DNA of 27,665 bases from a virus. The notes under the pieces were generated by a model. That model was not told the origin of the DNA. It made no database searches and saw only the letters and a program-made list of their open reading frames with translations. Below, piece after piece: positions 19,150-26,066 of this stretch (its first letter is position 1; the number at the start of each line of letters is the position of its first letter). The position numbers were made by a program, and so were the translations under genes. The stretch covers positions 1 to 27,665 of IMG/VR virus record IMGVR_UViG_3300032562_000145. The stretch is one strand, 5' to 3'.

Positions 19150-20214
19150 TTAGTTTCGAGTGCTGGCAAGTCGCTCGGCACGGTTGGTTAGATACTGCTT
19201 GACGGTGGGCTTGATGTCGAGGCTGTCCAGGAGGCTGGACAGGTTTCCAAGTTCTGTTCGGGCGTCATCGAGGGTGACAGCCTTTTCGACCATCGCAAGA
19301 ATGAACTGAATCCAAGATGTCAACTTTTCGGGGCTGAGCGTTCCCTGGTGCTGGCGGAACTCCAAGGTTCCGTACTTGGAATAGGACTGGATATTGATGA
19401 CACGGTACCGTGAGCCAGTGTTGAAGACATTCTTCTGTTGCTTGGTCTGCTCCACGTCTGTCATGCGTCGGATTAAACCCCACGTGTGGTCTTCCGTACG
19501 AATGGCTTGCTGGGTGTACGGAGCGCAGTACTGGTTGCTGTGACGACTGCTGGCAACCAGAGTGTTGATGCTCTTCTGGTTAGCAATGTAGAAGTCAATC
19601 ACCTTCATGAGGTCGTAGCCAGTGAGGTTGTCCATGCCAACGTGAACGTGGATTCCGCAAGTGCGGTCAACTGAAGCGCCAGCGTCCATCAGAGCCTTGA
19701 TTGCAGTGGCCATCTTTTCCAATCCTTCGACGCCCTGAAGAACAGGGGAGACCAATTCAAGTCCGTTTCGAACACCAGTGCCACGCTTTGTAACGGAAGC
19801 ATCCGTCACAATCTTCCAAGCAGAGGTCACTTCGTGGGTGTACCCACGGAACTCAACGTCGATGCCGACGTTACGCAATGCGCCAACTGCGACGGTGGGC
19901 GAGATTCCAAAGAACTCAGCCTCGACGCCGAATGTGCGCTGTGAGGGAATTTCCGAAAACCCTTCGGGGCGGACGCCCTCGTTCTCGGGAACACCACCGT
20001 TGCTCTCCAGCCGACGCTTAGCAGCACGTACCGCCTCTGCTGCGGACTGAGGGCGTGGGACGCCGTTGGGCGTGAAGCCGAGTTGACGAGCGATGTCGAT
20101 GTATGACATGCCACCATTGCGCAGACGAAGTGCTTCGTCCTGGCGAGCGATGGTTGCGGAGCGGTCACGATTGATTGATGACCTGTTGTACTGCACTGGT
20201 CGGTTACTTGGCAT
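19150..20214 (-). CDS. Amidoligase with N-terminal HTH
   Basis: The 354-residue protein has a helix-turn-helix-like N-terminus (RLRNGGMSYIDIARQLGF, about 30-47) and an amidoligase domain of the glutamine-synthetase-like COOH-NH2 ligase group. Key parts are FGVEAEFFG (95-103), WKIVTDAS (133-140), GLELVSPVLQG (151-161), CGIHVHVG (186-193) and GTLEFRQHQGT near residue 300. The acids, histidines and arginine fit an ATP and metal site. Such enzymes join an amine or ammonia to a carboxylate of a peptide or metabolite. The substrate is unknown. It has its own promoter and is followed by the amidotransferase gene. Confidence 0.88.
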   Translation of the reverse strand: MPSNRPVQYNRSSINRDRSATIARQDEALRLRNGGMSYIDIARQLGFTPNGVPRPQSAAEAVRAAKRRLESNGGVPENEGVRPEGFSEIPSQRTFGVEAEFFGISPTVAVGALRNVGIDVEFRGYTHEVTSAWKIVTDASVTKRGTGVRNGLELVSPVLQGVEGLEKMATAIKALMDAGASVDRTCGIHVHVGMDNLTGYDLMKVIDFYIANQKSINTLVASSRHSNQYCAPYTQQAIRTEDHTWGLIRRMTDVEQTKQQKNVFNTGSRYRVINIQSYSKYGTLEFRQHQGTLSPEKLTSWIQFILAMVEKAVTLDDARTELGNLSSLLDSLDIKPTVKQYLTNRAERLASTRN

Positions 20215-20251
20215 ACTGTCTCCCTTGGTTGGCCAATTTTCCTACACACCA

Positions 20252-20280
20252 ATAGTACAGGGGTTTAGTACCGATTGCAA
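20252..20280 (-). promoter_or_regulatory. Promoter of the amidoligase operon
   Basis: On the minus strand: -35 TTGCAA (20275-20280), 17-base spacer ending GTACTAAACCCCTG, -10 TACTAT (20252-20257). The ACTAAACCCCTG part is identical to that of the promoter at 12325. The leader has CAAGGGAG before the ATG at 20214. Confidence 0.82.
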
Positions 20281-20355
20281 ATCCTACAGCCCATGAAAAT
20301 AAAGGCTTTCCAAAAGAACTTTTAAAAACATCCGTCAACCAGCAAAATAAAACTA

Positions 20356-20384
20356 TTGCTTTTACCACCCGATGACTGTACCAT
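20356..20384 (+). promoter_or_regulatory. Promoter, divergent from the amidoligase promoter
   Basis: -35 TTGCTT (20356-20361), 17-base spacer ending GATGACTG, -10 TACCAT (20379-20384). GGTTGAGTACC follows directly and resembles the GGTTTAGTACC form of the element on the other strand at 20262. AAGGGAG precedes the ATG at 20415. The two divergent promoters are about 75 bases apart. Confidence 0.68.
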
Positions 20385-20414
20385 GGTTGAGTACCTCAAA
20401 CAAGGGAGAAAATT

Positions 20415-20672
20415 ATGAGCAAGCCAAAGCGTCGTCGTCACGTCAAGCGTGGTCGACCCGAGACCGAGACGGTGCGTCTAGCAGGTCTGCTCCTTGGTGC
20501 TTTGACGTGGTTCTATGCAGGTGCTTTCATCACACCGCTGGGGAACGAAGAACAGAGCGGAACTCGATTCGGCGTCTTGTGCGCCTTCTGTTGGATGCCA
20601 CTTTTCATCTTTCTGTGGCAGTTGATAGTCGCAATTGGTTTCGTCATTCGGGAAGATTTTCGTAAGCGCTAA
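20415..20672 (+). CDS. 85-residue membrane protein, two spans
   Basis: A basic N-terminus (SKPKRRRHVKRGRPETE) precedes two hydrophobic segments (RLAGLLLGALTWFYAGAFIT at about 21-40 and GVLCAFCWMPLFIFLWQLIV at about 53-72) and a basic end (REDFRKR). By the positive-inside rule both ends lie in the cytoplasm. A strong AAGGGAG Shine-Dalgarno fixes the start. It is divergent from the amidoligase operon and may be expressed together with it. No family is recognised. Confidence 0.78.
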   Translation: MSKPKRRRHVKRGRPETETVRLAGLLLGALTWFYAGAFITPLGNEEQSGTRFGVLCAFCWMPLFIFLWQLIVAIGFVIREDFRKR

Positions 20673-20711
20673 ACACCACATGAGTTAGCCCCGTTTGGTA
20701 ATGTTGGGTTC

Positions 20712-21149
20712 ATGACTCATCTTGAAATAGAAATCAAAACAGGAACGGTTAACGTCTGCAAGCGAAATGCCATTAACGGCATTGTCACCCGTGAGGTTTG
20801 CATCGGCTCCGTTAGTTCGGATGAGTCATCAGAGGAACGTTGCAAGAGCGCCGAAGAAATCGCAAAAAACTTTGGTTGGATTGCCGTTGATGAATGGGTG
20901 AGCGGAGAGACCCACCAATGGGTCGAGTGCCAGGCGAAGCCGGTCTCTGTTTCGTTCGTAAGCGAGTCAGCCCCTGACAATGCGGTATCTCTTGCAAAAT
21001 CAGCGGGCGTTGACGCCGAAAAACTTCTTTACGAGGAGCCCTACGACGCCGAAAGCGGAAAAATCCGTGTTTGGTTTGAGGTCGCCGAGCCCAAGGGCTG
21101 GACGTGGGAAGAAAACTTGCCATGGGGAAACTGGTTTGACGAGGAGTAA
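20712..21149 (+). CDS. Hypothetical 145-residue protein
   Basis: The product is acidic with strand-rich parts (THLEIEIKTGTVNVCKR, then TREVCIGSVSSDESSEE), a helix (ERCKSAEEIAKNFGWIAV), and an acidic, tryptophan-rich C-terminus (PKGWTWEENLPWGNWFDEE). There is no Shine-Dalgarno; a possible -10 (TAATGT) ends seven bases before the ATG, so the transcript may be leaderless. No family is recognised. Confidence 0.72.
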   Translation: MTHLEIEIKTGTVNVCKRNAINGIVTREVCIGSVSSDESSEERCKSAEEIAKNFGWIAVDEWVSGETHQWVECQAKPVSVSFVSESAPDNAVSLAKSAGVDAEKLLYEEPYDAESGKIRVWFEVAEPKGWTWEENLPWGNWFDEE

Positions 21150-21152
21150 GAA

Positions 21153-21383
21153 GTGATTGACCACAAATGGATTGAAGATAGCGAATTTCTGTACATTTTG
21201 GATAGCGTTCTTTATCCCAAAGAGATGAAGAGTCGTTTCGTGGTTAATCACCACTGGCAAGAAGGTTGGCAGACCTGTATCCAAAACGAAAATGAAGAAA
21301 TCATTGTTTTGAAAAACAACGCCACCCGAGAAATGGCAAAGGTTTACGCCTACCGTCTTTTGCGTGAACTAGAACGCTCGTAA
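21153..21383 (+). CDS. Hypothetical 76-residue protein
   Basis: The GTG start follows a GAGGAG Shine-Dalgarno at a good distance. The product has aromatic and histidine residues (VVNHHWQEGWQTCIQNENEE) and a C-terminal helix (TREMAKVYAYRLLRELERS). It may be a small beta-alpha protein related in plan to the 81-residue protein at 16102. It is separated from the next gene by one base. Function unknown. Confidence 0.7.
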   Translation: MIDHKWIEDSEFLYILDSVLYPKEMKSRFVVNHHWQEGWQTCIQNENEEIIVLKNNATREMAKVYAYRLLRELERS

Positions 21384-21384
21384 A

Positions 21385-21726
21385 ATGGAGCGACTTCCCC
21401 TCTATCGCCGGATAATCATCCTCGCCACTGGCATCATTTCCAAAGATGATGCGAAGATGTTTGGTTTCAGCGCTTCATCTGCGTTGCCCGAGGAAGTTCA
21501 AATCCAAATTGCAACGCAAGAAGCCCTAGCAGCGGCCATCGAAATGATTGGACTCCAAAGCGAAGTCTGGGAAGATTTATCCGACACCATTCGTGACATG
21601 GGCATATACGTTGAACTAGAGTTTTCAACGGCACGTCGTTTGGATGAAGTCGCCAAAAGGCTGGAGGCTTCGTTGGACGTAGTTAAAGAGCCGATAGGTC
21701 TCGAAATGGATTGGAACATTGAATAA
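21385..21726 (+). CDS. Hypothetical 113-residue protein
   Basis: The ATG comes one base after the stop of the preceding gene, which suggests coupling. The product is mostly helical (PEEVQIQIATQEALAAAIEM, ARRLDEVAKRLEASLDVVKE), with a basic, hydrophobic N-terminus (ERLPLYRRIIILATGIIS). No cysteine and no known motif. Function unknown. Confidence 0.7.
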   Translation: MERLPLYRRIIILATGIISKDDAKMFGFSASSALPEEVQIQIATQEALAAAIEMIGLQSEVWEDLSDTIRDMGIYVELEFSTARRLDEVAKRLEASLDVVKEPIGLEMDWNIE

Positions 21727-21727
21727 C

Positions 21728-22021
21728 ATGACCGAAGAAAACACATCACCAGAGCCAACGGAGTCTGAACTCAAAGACATTGAGTTTGATGAGCGAATTC
21801 AAAGCCTGATGAAGGTTCACGAAATTGAGCGCAAGATGCTCAGCCGTGCAATTTACGTGCTTTGCGACATGAGTGGCAAGTCACCAGAAGAGACAGTAAA
21901 ACTTCTTTCGCAAGACCTCGATGAAGAGTACGTGGAAGCAGTTAAGCAAGCGGAGGAACAAGAGAAGGCCGAGAAAAACAAGCCAAAACTCTACATTCCA
22001 AACCGCAAACTCAACCTGTAA
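21728..22021 (+). CDS. Hypothetical 97-residue acidic protein
   Basis: The ATG lies one base after the stop of the previous gene; a TTG three codons upstream would overlap it. The product is strongly acidic, with a disordered start (TEENTSPEPTESELKDIEFD), two helices (IQSLMKVHEIERKMLSRAIY and SPEETVKLLSQDLDEEYVEA) and a charged end. It converges with the next minus-strand gene, only six bases away. Function unknown. Confidence 0.7.
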   Translation: MTEENTSPEPTESELKDIEFDERIQSLMKVHEIERKMLSRAIYVLCDMSGKSPEETVKLLSQDLDEEYVEAVKQAEEQEKAEKNKPKLYIPNRKLNL

Positions 22022-22027
22022 TTCGAA

Positions 22028-22405
22028 CTACTTGATTATTTGAAAGTAGTGCTTAATAACCCTCTTCTTTGTCTTCTTTGACATAGGCGAGGGAGTTTTG
22101 TACTCGTCCGAATGGAACAAACTACCTTGCGCTTGTTTTTTAGCAGAGGTTATTGGAACGACCGGCGCTTTACGAAGACCCTGAATGTATGAATCAGGAA
22201 CCGTTATTTCTGGTAGGTCGAACATGATTTCATCATCCGTCTCTTCAAAGAGATAGTACGGAAGGTCTTTCAGGGTGCAACCAATGAAGTGGCACCACTC
22301 GAAGTCGTCCATCCCACGAACGTGGTCTTCTCGCAGGTCATACCTCCTTGCAAGATAGAAGATGTCGTCCTCGTTAAGAGAGTTTGATACTTGTCTCACC
22401 ACCAC
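22028..22405 (-). CDS. Hypothetical 125-residue protein
   Basis: Three GTG codons in a row overlap the stop of the upstream gene; I use the first because AAAGG lies five bases before it. A TTG eight codons farther upstream would overlap the upstream gene by 34 bases. The product has an acidic helical middle (DLREDHVRGMDDFEWCHFIG, then LPYYLFEETDDEIMFDLPEI) and a basic, disordered C-terminus (SPMSKKTKKRVIKHYFQIIK). It is coupled to the cyclotransferase-like gene. No family is recognised. Confidence 0.68.
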   Translation of the reverse strand: MVVRQVSNSLNEDDIFYLARRYDLREDHVRGMDDFEWCHFIGCTLKDLPYYLFEETDDEIMFDLPEITVPDSYIQGLRKAPVVPITSAKKQAQGSLFHSDEYKTPSPMSKKTKKRVIKHYFQIIK

Positions 22406-22818
22406 ACCGACCTTTCTGCCGATAGCCAATTATTGTCAGGAACCGCTCCGCCGTGGGTTTCTTCCCAGGTGCAAATGAGTGCCATCTCTCGGCGCCCATC
22501 GGCCAACTCAACTTCGCCTTCGCTCATTCGGTACCCCGAATTTGTTTCCATGCGTAGAAGGTCTACAAACTCTGAACACACTCGAACTTCGTATAGTTCA
22601 CCGACTGCTTCGTCATCAAACTTTTTAGTCCAGACGCAATAGGGGTAGGACTTGTGATTGACTCCGTAAAAGAGTCGTGCGTATCGCAACTTCGCTTCAC
22701 CCACTTCGTTTACAATGATGTTCTTCAGCCACTGTTCGTGCAATGGCTCTCCCTTTCGGAGGGTTCCATACGCAAAAAACATAAGCGTCTCGGTCGGTGC
22801 TATTACTTCATTTTCCAT
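22396..22818 (-). CDS. Gamma-glutamylcyclotransferase-like protein (GGCT/AIG2 fold)
   Basis: The 140-residue product has the GGCT substrate loop FAYGTLRKGEPLH (15-27) and the acid Glu91 in LLRMETNSGYR, where these enzymes carry the catalytic glutamate after a GELYEV strand (73-78). GGCT-fold proteins release 5-oxoproline from gamma-glutamyl amides or amines. In this window it lies about 2 kb from an amidoligase and a glutamine amidotransferase, so it may trim or reverse the bonds they make. The start is the ATG eight bases after a TATAGT -10; no Shine-Dalgarno is present. Confidence 0.85.
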   Translation of the reverse strand: MENEVIAPTETLMFFAYGTLRKGEPLHEQWLKNIIVNEVGEAKLRYARLFYGVNHKSYPYCVWTKKFDDEAVGELYEVRVCSEFVDLLRMETNSGYRMSEGEVELADGRREMALICTWEETHGGAVPDNNWLSAERSVWW

Positions 22819-22825
22819 ATAGCCC

Positions 22826-22854
22826 ACTATAGCATTTTTTAGCACCCACCGCAA
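22826..22854 (-). promoter_or_regulatory. Promoter for the cyclotransferase-like gene, likely leaderless
   Basis: On the minus strand: -35 TTGCGG (22849-22854), 17-base spacer with GCTAAAAAATGC, -10 TATAGT (22826-22831). The CTAAA element is at the same distance from the -10 as in the other promoters. The ATG begins eight bases after the -10, so transcription would start at or within a base or two of the start codon. Confidence 0.65.
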
Positions 22855-22894
22855 ACACCCTCGACCCGTTCGTCTCTTTAACGAGTAGTGTTTC

Positions 22895-23188
22895 ATGTCA
22901 ATGAGCGACAGCCCCGTGCCAATCAAAAGACAGTTCTTTCTATCACAAAAAGAGAGCAGAAGGCATGCGGATAAAGTGAGCGCCTACATGGTTGAGCGAT
23001 TCCAAAACTCCAAGGTAATCGCACGAATCACCCCGGTCGGTTTATTGAAGACAACCATTTCCGAGCATCAAGTAACTGCTTTTGCAATAAGCCAGGGACT
23101 GAAGACAAGTGGCACCTGGGAAACAAAAAAGAGTCGACTACACAAATCTATTGACGCAGTTGAAAATGAGGGGTATCGCTTTGAATAA
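22895..23188 (+). CDS. Hypothetical 97-residue basic protein
   Basis: The gene begins with two in-frame ATGs two codons apart, neither with a clear Shine-Dalgarno. The product is basic (SQKESRRHADKVSAYMVERF) with a C-terminal half that looks like a small winged or helical domain (TISEHQVTAFAISQGLKTSG, then TKKSRLHKSIDAVENEGYRFE). DNA binding is possible. It overlaps the WhiB gene by eight bases, so the two may act together. Confidence 0.68.
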   Translation: MSMSDSPVPIKRQFFLSQKESRRHADKVSAYMVERFQNSKVIARITPVGLLKTTISEHQVTAFAISQGLKTSGTWETKKSRLHKSIDAVENEGYRFE

Positions 23189-23621
23189 GTACTGGACTGA
23201 CGAGGCAGAGTGCAAGGACATGCCGAAGAACGACTTCTTCCCCTTAAAGGGAGAGAAGCAGAATCAGAGCGCAATTGACGCTTGCGCAAGATGCACGGTC
23301 AGAGAAGAGTGCGCTAACTGGGCGGTACTTCATGAGGTGCATGGCTACTGGGGAGGACTGACTGCCAAGGAGCGAGCAAAGATTCGAGTTCAGATGAGCA
23401 TCTACCCAGACATCCCCGAAAGCAGGTACGGACGCTCATCGCTAATCGTGAAGCGACGCCCACGACCACCGTGTGGAACGCAAGCGGGATACAAGAGCCA
23501 TCGCCTCTACAACGAGATTGTCATCCCCCTCAGAGATGGCGGGTGCGGTTGCATGGAAGCAAACTCGGAAAAAGTAAAAATGTACCAAAAGAACTGGTTG
23601 GCCAAGAAAGCGCAGAAGTAA
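23181..23621 (+). CDS. WhiB-family iron-sulfur regulator with extra C-terminal Cys domain
   Basis: The 146-residue product carries the four WhiB cysteines (Cys11, Cys35, Cys38, Cys44), which hold a 4Fe-4S cluster, and GYWGGLTAKER (55-65), the turn and basic region of the family. WhiB proteins bind the primary sigma factor and DNA, and phage versions can alter host transcription. Beyond residue 95 it has an added part with PPCGTQAGYKSH (97-108) and CGC (123-125), a pattern seen in small actinophage proteins and likely to bind zinc. I chose a TTG start after GAGGGG; an ATG five codons upstream lacks a Shine-Dalgarno. Confidence 0.9.
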   Translation: MNKYWTDEAECKDMPKNDFFPLKGEKQNQSAIDACARCTVREECANWAVLHEVHGYWGGLTAKERAKIRVQMSIYPDIPESRYGRSSLIVKRRPRPPCGTQAGYKSHRLYNEIVIPLRDGGCGCMEANSEKVKMYQKNWLAKKAQK

Positions 23622-23636
23622 AAAAGGGAAAGGCTG

Positions 23637-24884
23637 TTGTACCCTTTTTGTATGGGTTCAACGACAAAAAACATCTTTTCTCGTGCATTTTTTGCGGTGG
23701 CAATCGCACTGGGTTCACTTATTTTTACCACCGGAGCAGGCGCTTCGCCCAGCGAAGGGGCATGTAGCACCTGGGTTCGGATGATTGACATTTCATCGAA
23801 CCAGCCACACCCAATCAATTGGACGAAGGTTGTAGAGTCTGGCGTCGCTGGTGTCTACATCAAGACAACGCAGAACACCAACTATGTAAACCCATTCTTC
23901 AGTGGAGACGCAAAGCAAGCCGTCGCAAACGGTATCCCCTACGGCGGATACGACTTCGCAGAGCCAAGCGACAACCCCATTTCTGACGCTAAATTCTTCG
24001 TCGCTAACGGAGGAGCGGATGGACAGTTGCCACCCGTCCTCGACCTTGAAACCGCAGGAACGTCGACCGTAGAGACTCTTCGATGGACGTTCGCATGGCT
24101 TAACGAAATCGGCGCACTCACCGGACGCTTCCCCGTTATCTACACGGGCGCATACTACGAATGGTCTTCGTTCTCCTCGCTGGGCTCGTGGAACCTCTGG
24201 CTCGCAGCCTACCCACACGGGTACCAACAAACAGAATCAGCATGCAAACTTCCATTGCCAGTTGTTTCTTCCCCATGGGCAGGAAAAGGCTGGTCGATTT
24301 GGCAGTTCTCTAGTCGTGGCTCGGTTCCTGGAATCGAGTTCAGCGTTGACCTTGACGTTGCGACGAGTGCATGGTTCCAATTCGTGACAAACGTAAAACT
24401 TTCAGCGCCAACAAGCAGTGGCATTACAACGCCAATCTACGCATACGGCTCGGAAGGAACAGCGGTTACGTACATTCAACGAGTTCTCTACAATGAGGGT
24501 CTACTCCCTTACGTCGAAATCACTGGAGTCTTTGACATCTACACAAAGATTGCTTTGGAAAAGTATCAGGCTCTTATGGGTGTGCCAGTAACGGGACAAT
24601 GGGACCCAACGTCTGTATCCGCAAACATTTGGTACCAGGCGAATCACCGCCCAGTTGAGAATGTCGCAAACTACCCAACGACCTACTACCGAAACCACGC
24701 AAACGTAAAGTCAAAGGTTCTTTGGATTCAAAAGCGTCTTAACTCTGCTGGCTTTTACTCGCCTGCAACCGGAACGTTCACAAAGCAAACTCGCAAAGAA
24801 GTTGAGGAGTTCCAAAAGAGGCACCACATCGCTGTATCTGGAGTAGTTAACCTTGCAACCTGGAGGGCTCTATGGTCCATCTAG
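23637..24884 (+). CDS. Secreted GH25 lysozyme (endolysin) with two peptidoglycan-binding repeats
   Basis: The enzyme cuts the glycan backbone of peptidoglycan. A signal sequence (AFFAVAIALGSLIF, about 17-30, followed by AGA-SP) suggests Sec export. The GH25 domain spans about 48-250, with Asp51 (MIDISSNQ), the catalytic Asp136 and Glu138 (VLDLET), WLAAYP (188-193), WSIWQFSS (219-226) and Asp238. Two PG-binding type-1 repeats follow at about 270-325 and 350-412. A TTG start with AAGGGAAAGG upstream gives 415 residues; the ATG five codons on has no Shine-Dalgarno. It overlaps the next gene by 13 bases. Confidence 0.92.
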   Translation: MYPFCMGSTTKNIFSRAFFAVAIALGSLIFTTGAGASPSEGACSTWVRMIDISSNQPHPINWTKVVESGVAGVYIKTTQNTNYVNPFFSGDAKQAVANGIPYGGYDFAEPSDNPISDAKFFVANGGADGQLPPVLDLETAGTSTVETLRWTFAWLNEIGALTGRFPVIYTGAYYEWSSFSSLGSWNLWLAAYPHGYQQTESACKLPLPVVSSPWAGKGWSIWQFSSRGSVPGIEFSVDLDVATSAWFQFVTNVKLSAPTSSGITTPIYAYGSEGTAVTYIQRVLYNEGLLPYVEITGVFDIYTKIALEKYQALMGVPVTGQWDPTSVSANIWYQANHRPVENVANYPTTYYRNHANVKSKVLWIQKRLNSAGFYSPATGTFTKQTRKEVEEFQKRHHIAVSGVVNLATWRALWSI

Positions 24885-25258
24885 TTCTCGCCCTGAACTC
24901 ACCGACCCCATCCGTCTCATCGTCGCAGGGTCTTCACCTAACTGTGTCGAGCAACACCTACTTGCTCGTGAGTTTTATTTCGATGATTCTGACAATGACA
25001 TCAACGGTCATCCTCATCTACAAAAACGCAAAGAGCGCAGACAAGAAGGGCATGTCGGATTTCGAGAAAAAAATCCTGTCGGCTATACGAGATGTCAAGG
25101 GAGACGTTGCGGATGTGAAGAAAGACGTTTGGGACACAACAATTCGACTCGAATCTCACATCGACAGGGACACAGACGAGGGCGCAGAAAAGCCGCCTAA
25201 GCCAGTACGCAAAACCACAAAGCGTGTTGCGAAGCGCAAGCCTTCCGTGGAGGAATAA
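24872..25258 (+). CDS. Holin candidate with one span and long charged tail
   Basis: A GGAGGG Shine-Dalgarno inside the end of the endolysin gene fixes this start. The 128-residue product has one membrane segment (about 27-49, NTYLLVSFISMILTMTSTVI), then a charged coiled coil (FEKKILSAIRDVKGDVADVK) and a lysine- and arginine-rich end (RKTTKRVAKRKPSVEE). Position and shape fit a holin or other lysis-timing protein. A single span with a long cytoplasmic tail is also compatible with a membrane-anchored regulator of lysis. Confidence 0.72.
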   Translation: MVHLVLALNSPTPSVSSSQGLHLTVSSNTYLLVSFISMILTMTSTVILIYKNAKSADKKGMSDFEKKILSAIRDVKGDVADVKKDVWDTTIRLESHIDRDTDEGAEKPPKPVRKTTKRVAKRKPSVEE

Positions 25259-25686
25259 TGACTGAAGCACACATTCAGAAAGTTACGCACTCATACGCAG
25301 TGCGATTCCCTGACCACGAGCCCCGTGAAAACGACCCGCACTACGTCGACTTCAATCACATTCACCGTGAATGGAAAAAAGACCCCGATAAGTGGCAATG
25401 CCACATTGGAAAGAAGCGCAACGACTTCTCAGAGTGCGACCTTGTTAATCCCCTTGAACTTCACCACGCTCACGTTGAGTTTGCGTTGATGAACGCCGTG
25501 GACTTGAAGTGGCTTGCTGCCGATTATCCGGGGATTGATGACCCTGAAAAGTTGGGCGCTTGGATTGAGGGCGCAGAAAACCTTTGGGTTCTTTGTCGGT
25601 TCCACCACCGTGGTCACGGAGGAGCGCACGTAGCATCGAGTAGCGACTTCGAGGGATTGAAGTACGTTAGAGGTCTAATTCAGTAA
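25258..25686 (+). CDS. HNH-like protein of the actinophage lysis region
   Basis: The 142-residue product has CHI (48-50) and a second cysteine (Cys60), then LELHHAHVEF (66-75), and ENLWVLCRFHHRGHGGAHV (107-125). The His-rich first motif and the N-x-x-x-L-C-x-x-H-H second motif are those of HNH nucleases. The same protein, with YPGI and VRGLI, is found in many Streptomyces and mycobacterial phages, often near lysis genes. Nuclease activity is inferred. It starts on a TAATG overlap and ends on one, so it belongs to the cassette. Confidence 0.8.
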   Translation: MTEAHIQKVTHSYAVRFPDHEPRENDPHYVDFNHIHREWKKDPDKWQCHIGKKRNDFSECDLVNPLELHHAHVEFALMNAVDLKWLAADYPGIDDPEKLGAWIEGAENLWVLCRFHHRGHGGAHVASSSDFEGLKYVRGLIQ

Positions 25687-26066
25687 TGGTTGAGACCGCC
25701 CTTGTAACGTTTGTTTGCTTCATCTTCGCAAACATCGCATCGACCCTTATGGTTCAGGCAGAAGCCCGAAACCGTGCATACGTCGCTGGAGTTTTCGAAG
25801 CACTGTACGCTCTGTTTTGGATTTTCGCAGCCAAGTATGCCCTTGATACGAAGCCAATTGAAATCATTGCACTCATCGCAGGAAACTTCCTTGGCGCTGT
25901 AATTGGAACCAAGTTCGGCGAACGATTTGTGACCGACCACGAAGACGTGGCAATGAAGGAACGCCTGGCAAAAACCGAAGCAGACCTAGATATGGCTCAC
26001 AAAACGCTCGAAGAACTTGAAGACGAAATAGAACTTCACCACGACCATGGTGAGAGTCACGATTAA
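25686..26066 (+). CDS. Multi-span membrane protein, second holin candidate
   Basis: The 126-residue product has hydrophobic segments at about 3-21, 34-51 and 60-77, then a coiled coil (KERLAKTEADLDMAHKTLEE) and a His/Asp-rich end. The segment with VAGVFEALYALFWIFAAKYA followed by GNFLGAVIGTKFGE resembles the DUF5698/UPF0316 membrane family. As last gene of the lysis cassette it may be the true holin, with the protein at 24872 as partner or antiholin, or the reverse. It overlaps the convergent oligoribonuclease gene by four bases. Confidence 0.72.
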   Translation: MVETALVTFVCFIFANIASTLMVQAEARNRAYVAGVFEALYALFWIFAAKYALDTKPIEIIALIAGNFLGAVIGTKFGERFVTDHEDVAMKERLAKTEADLDMAHKTLEELEDEIELHHDHGESHD

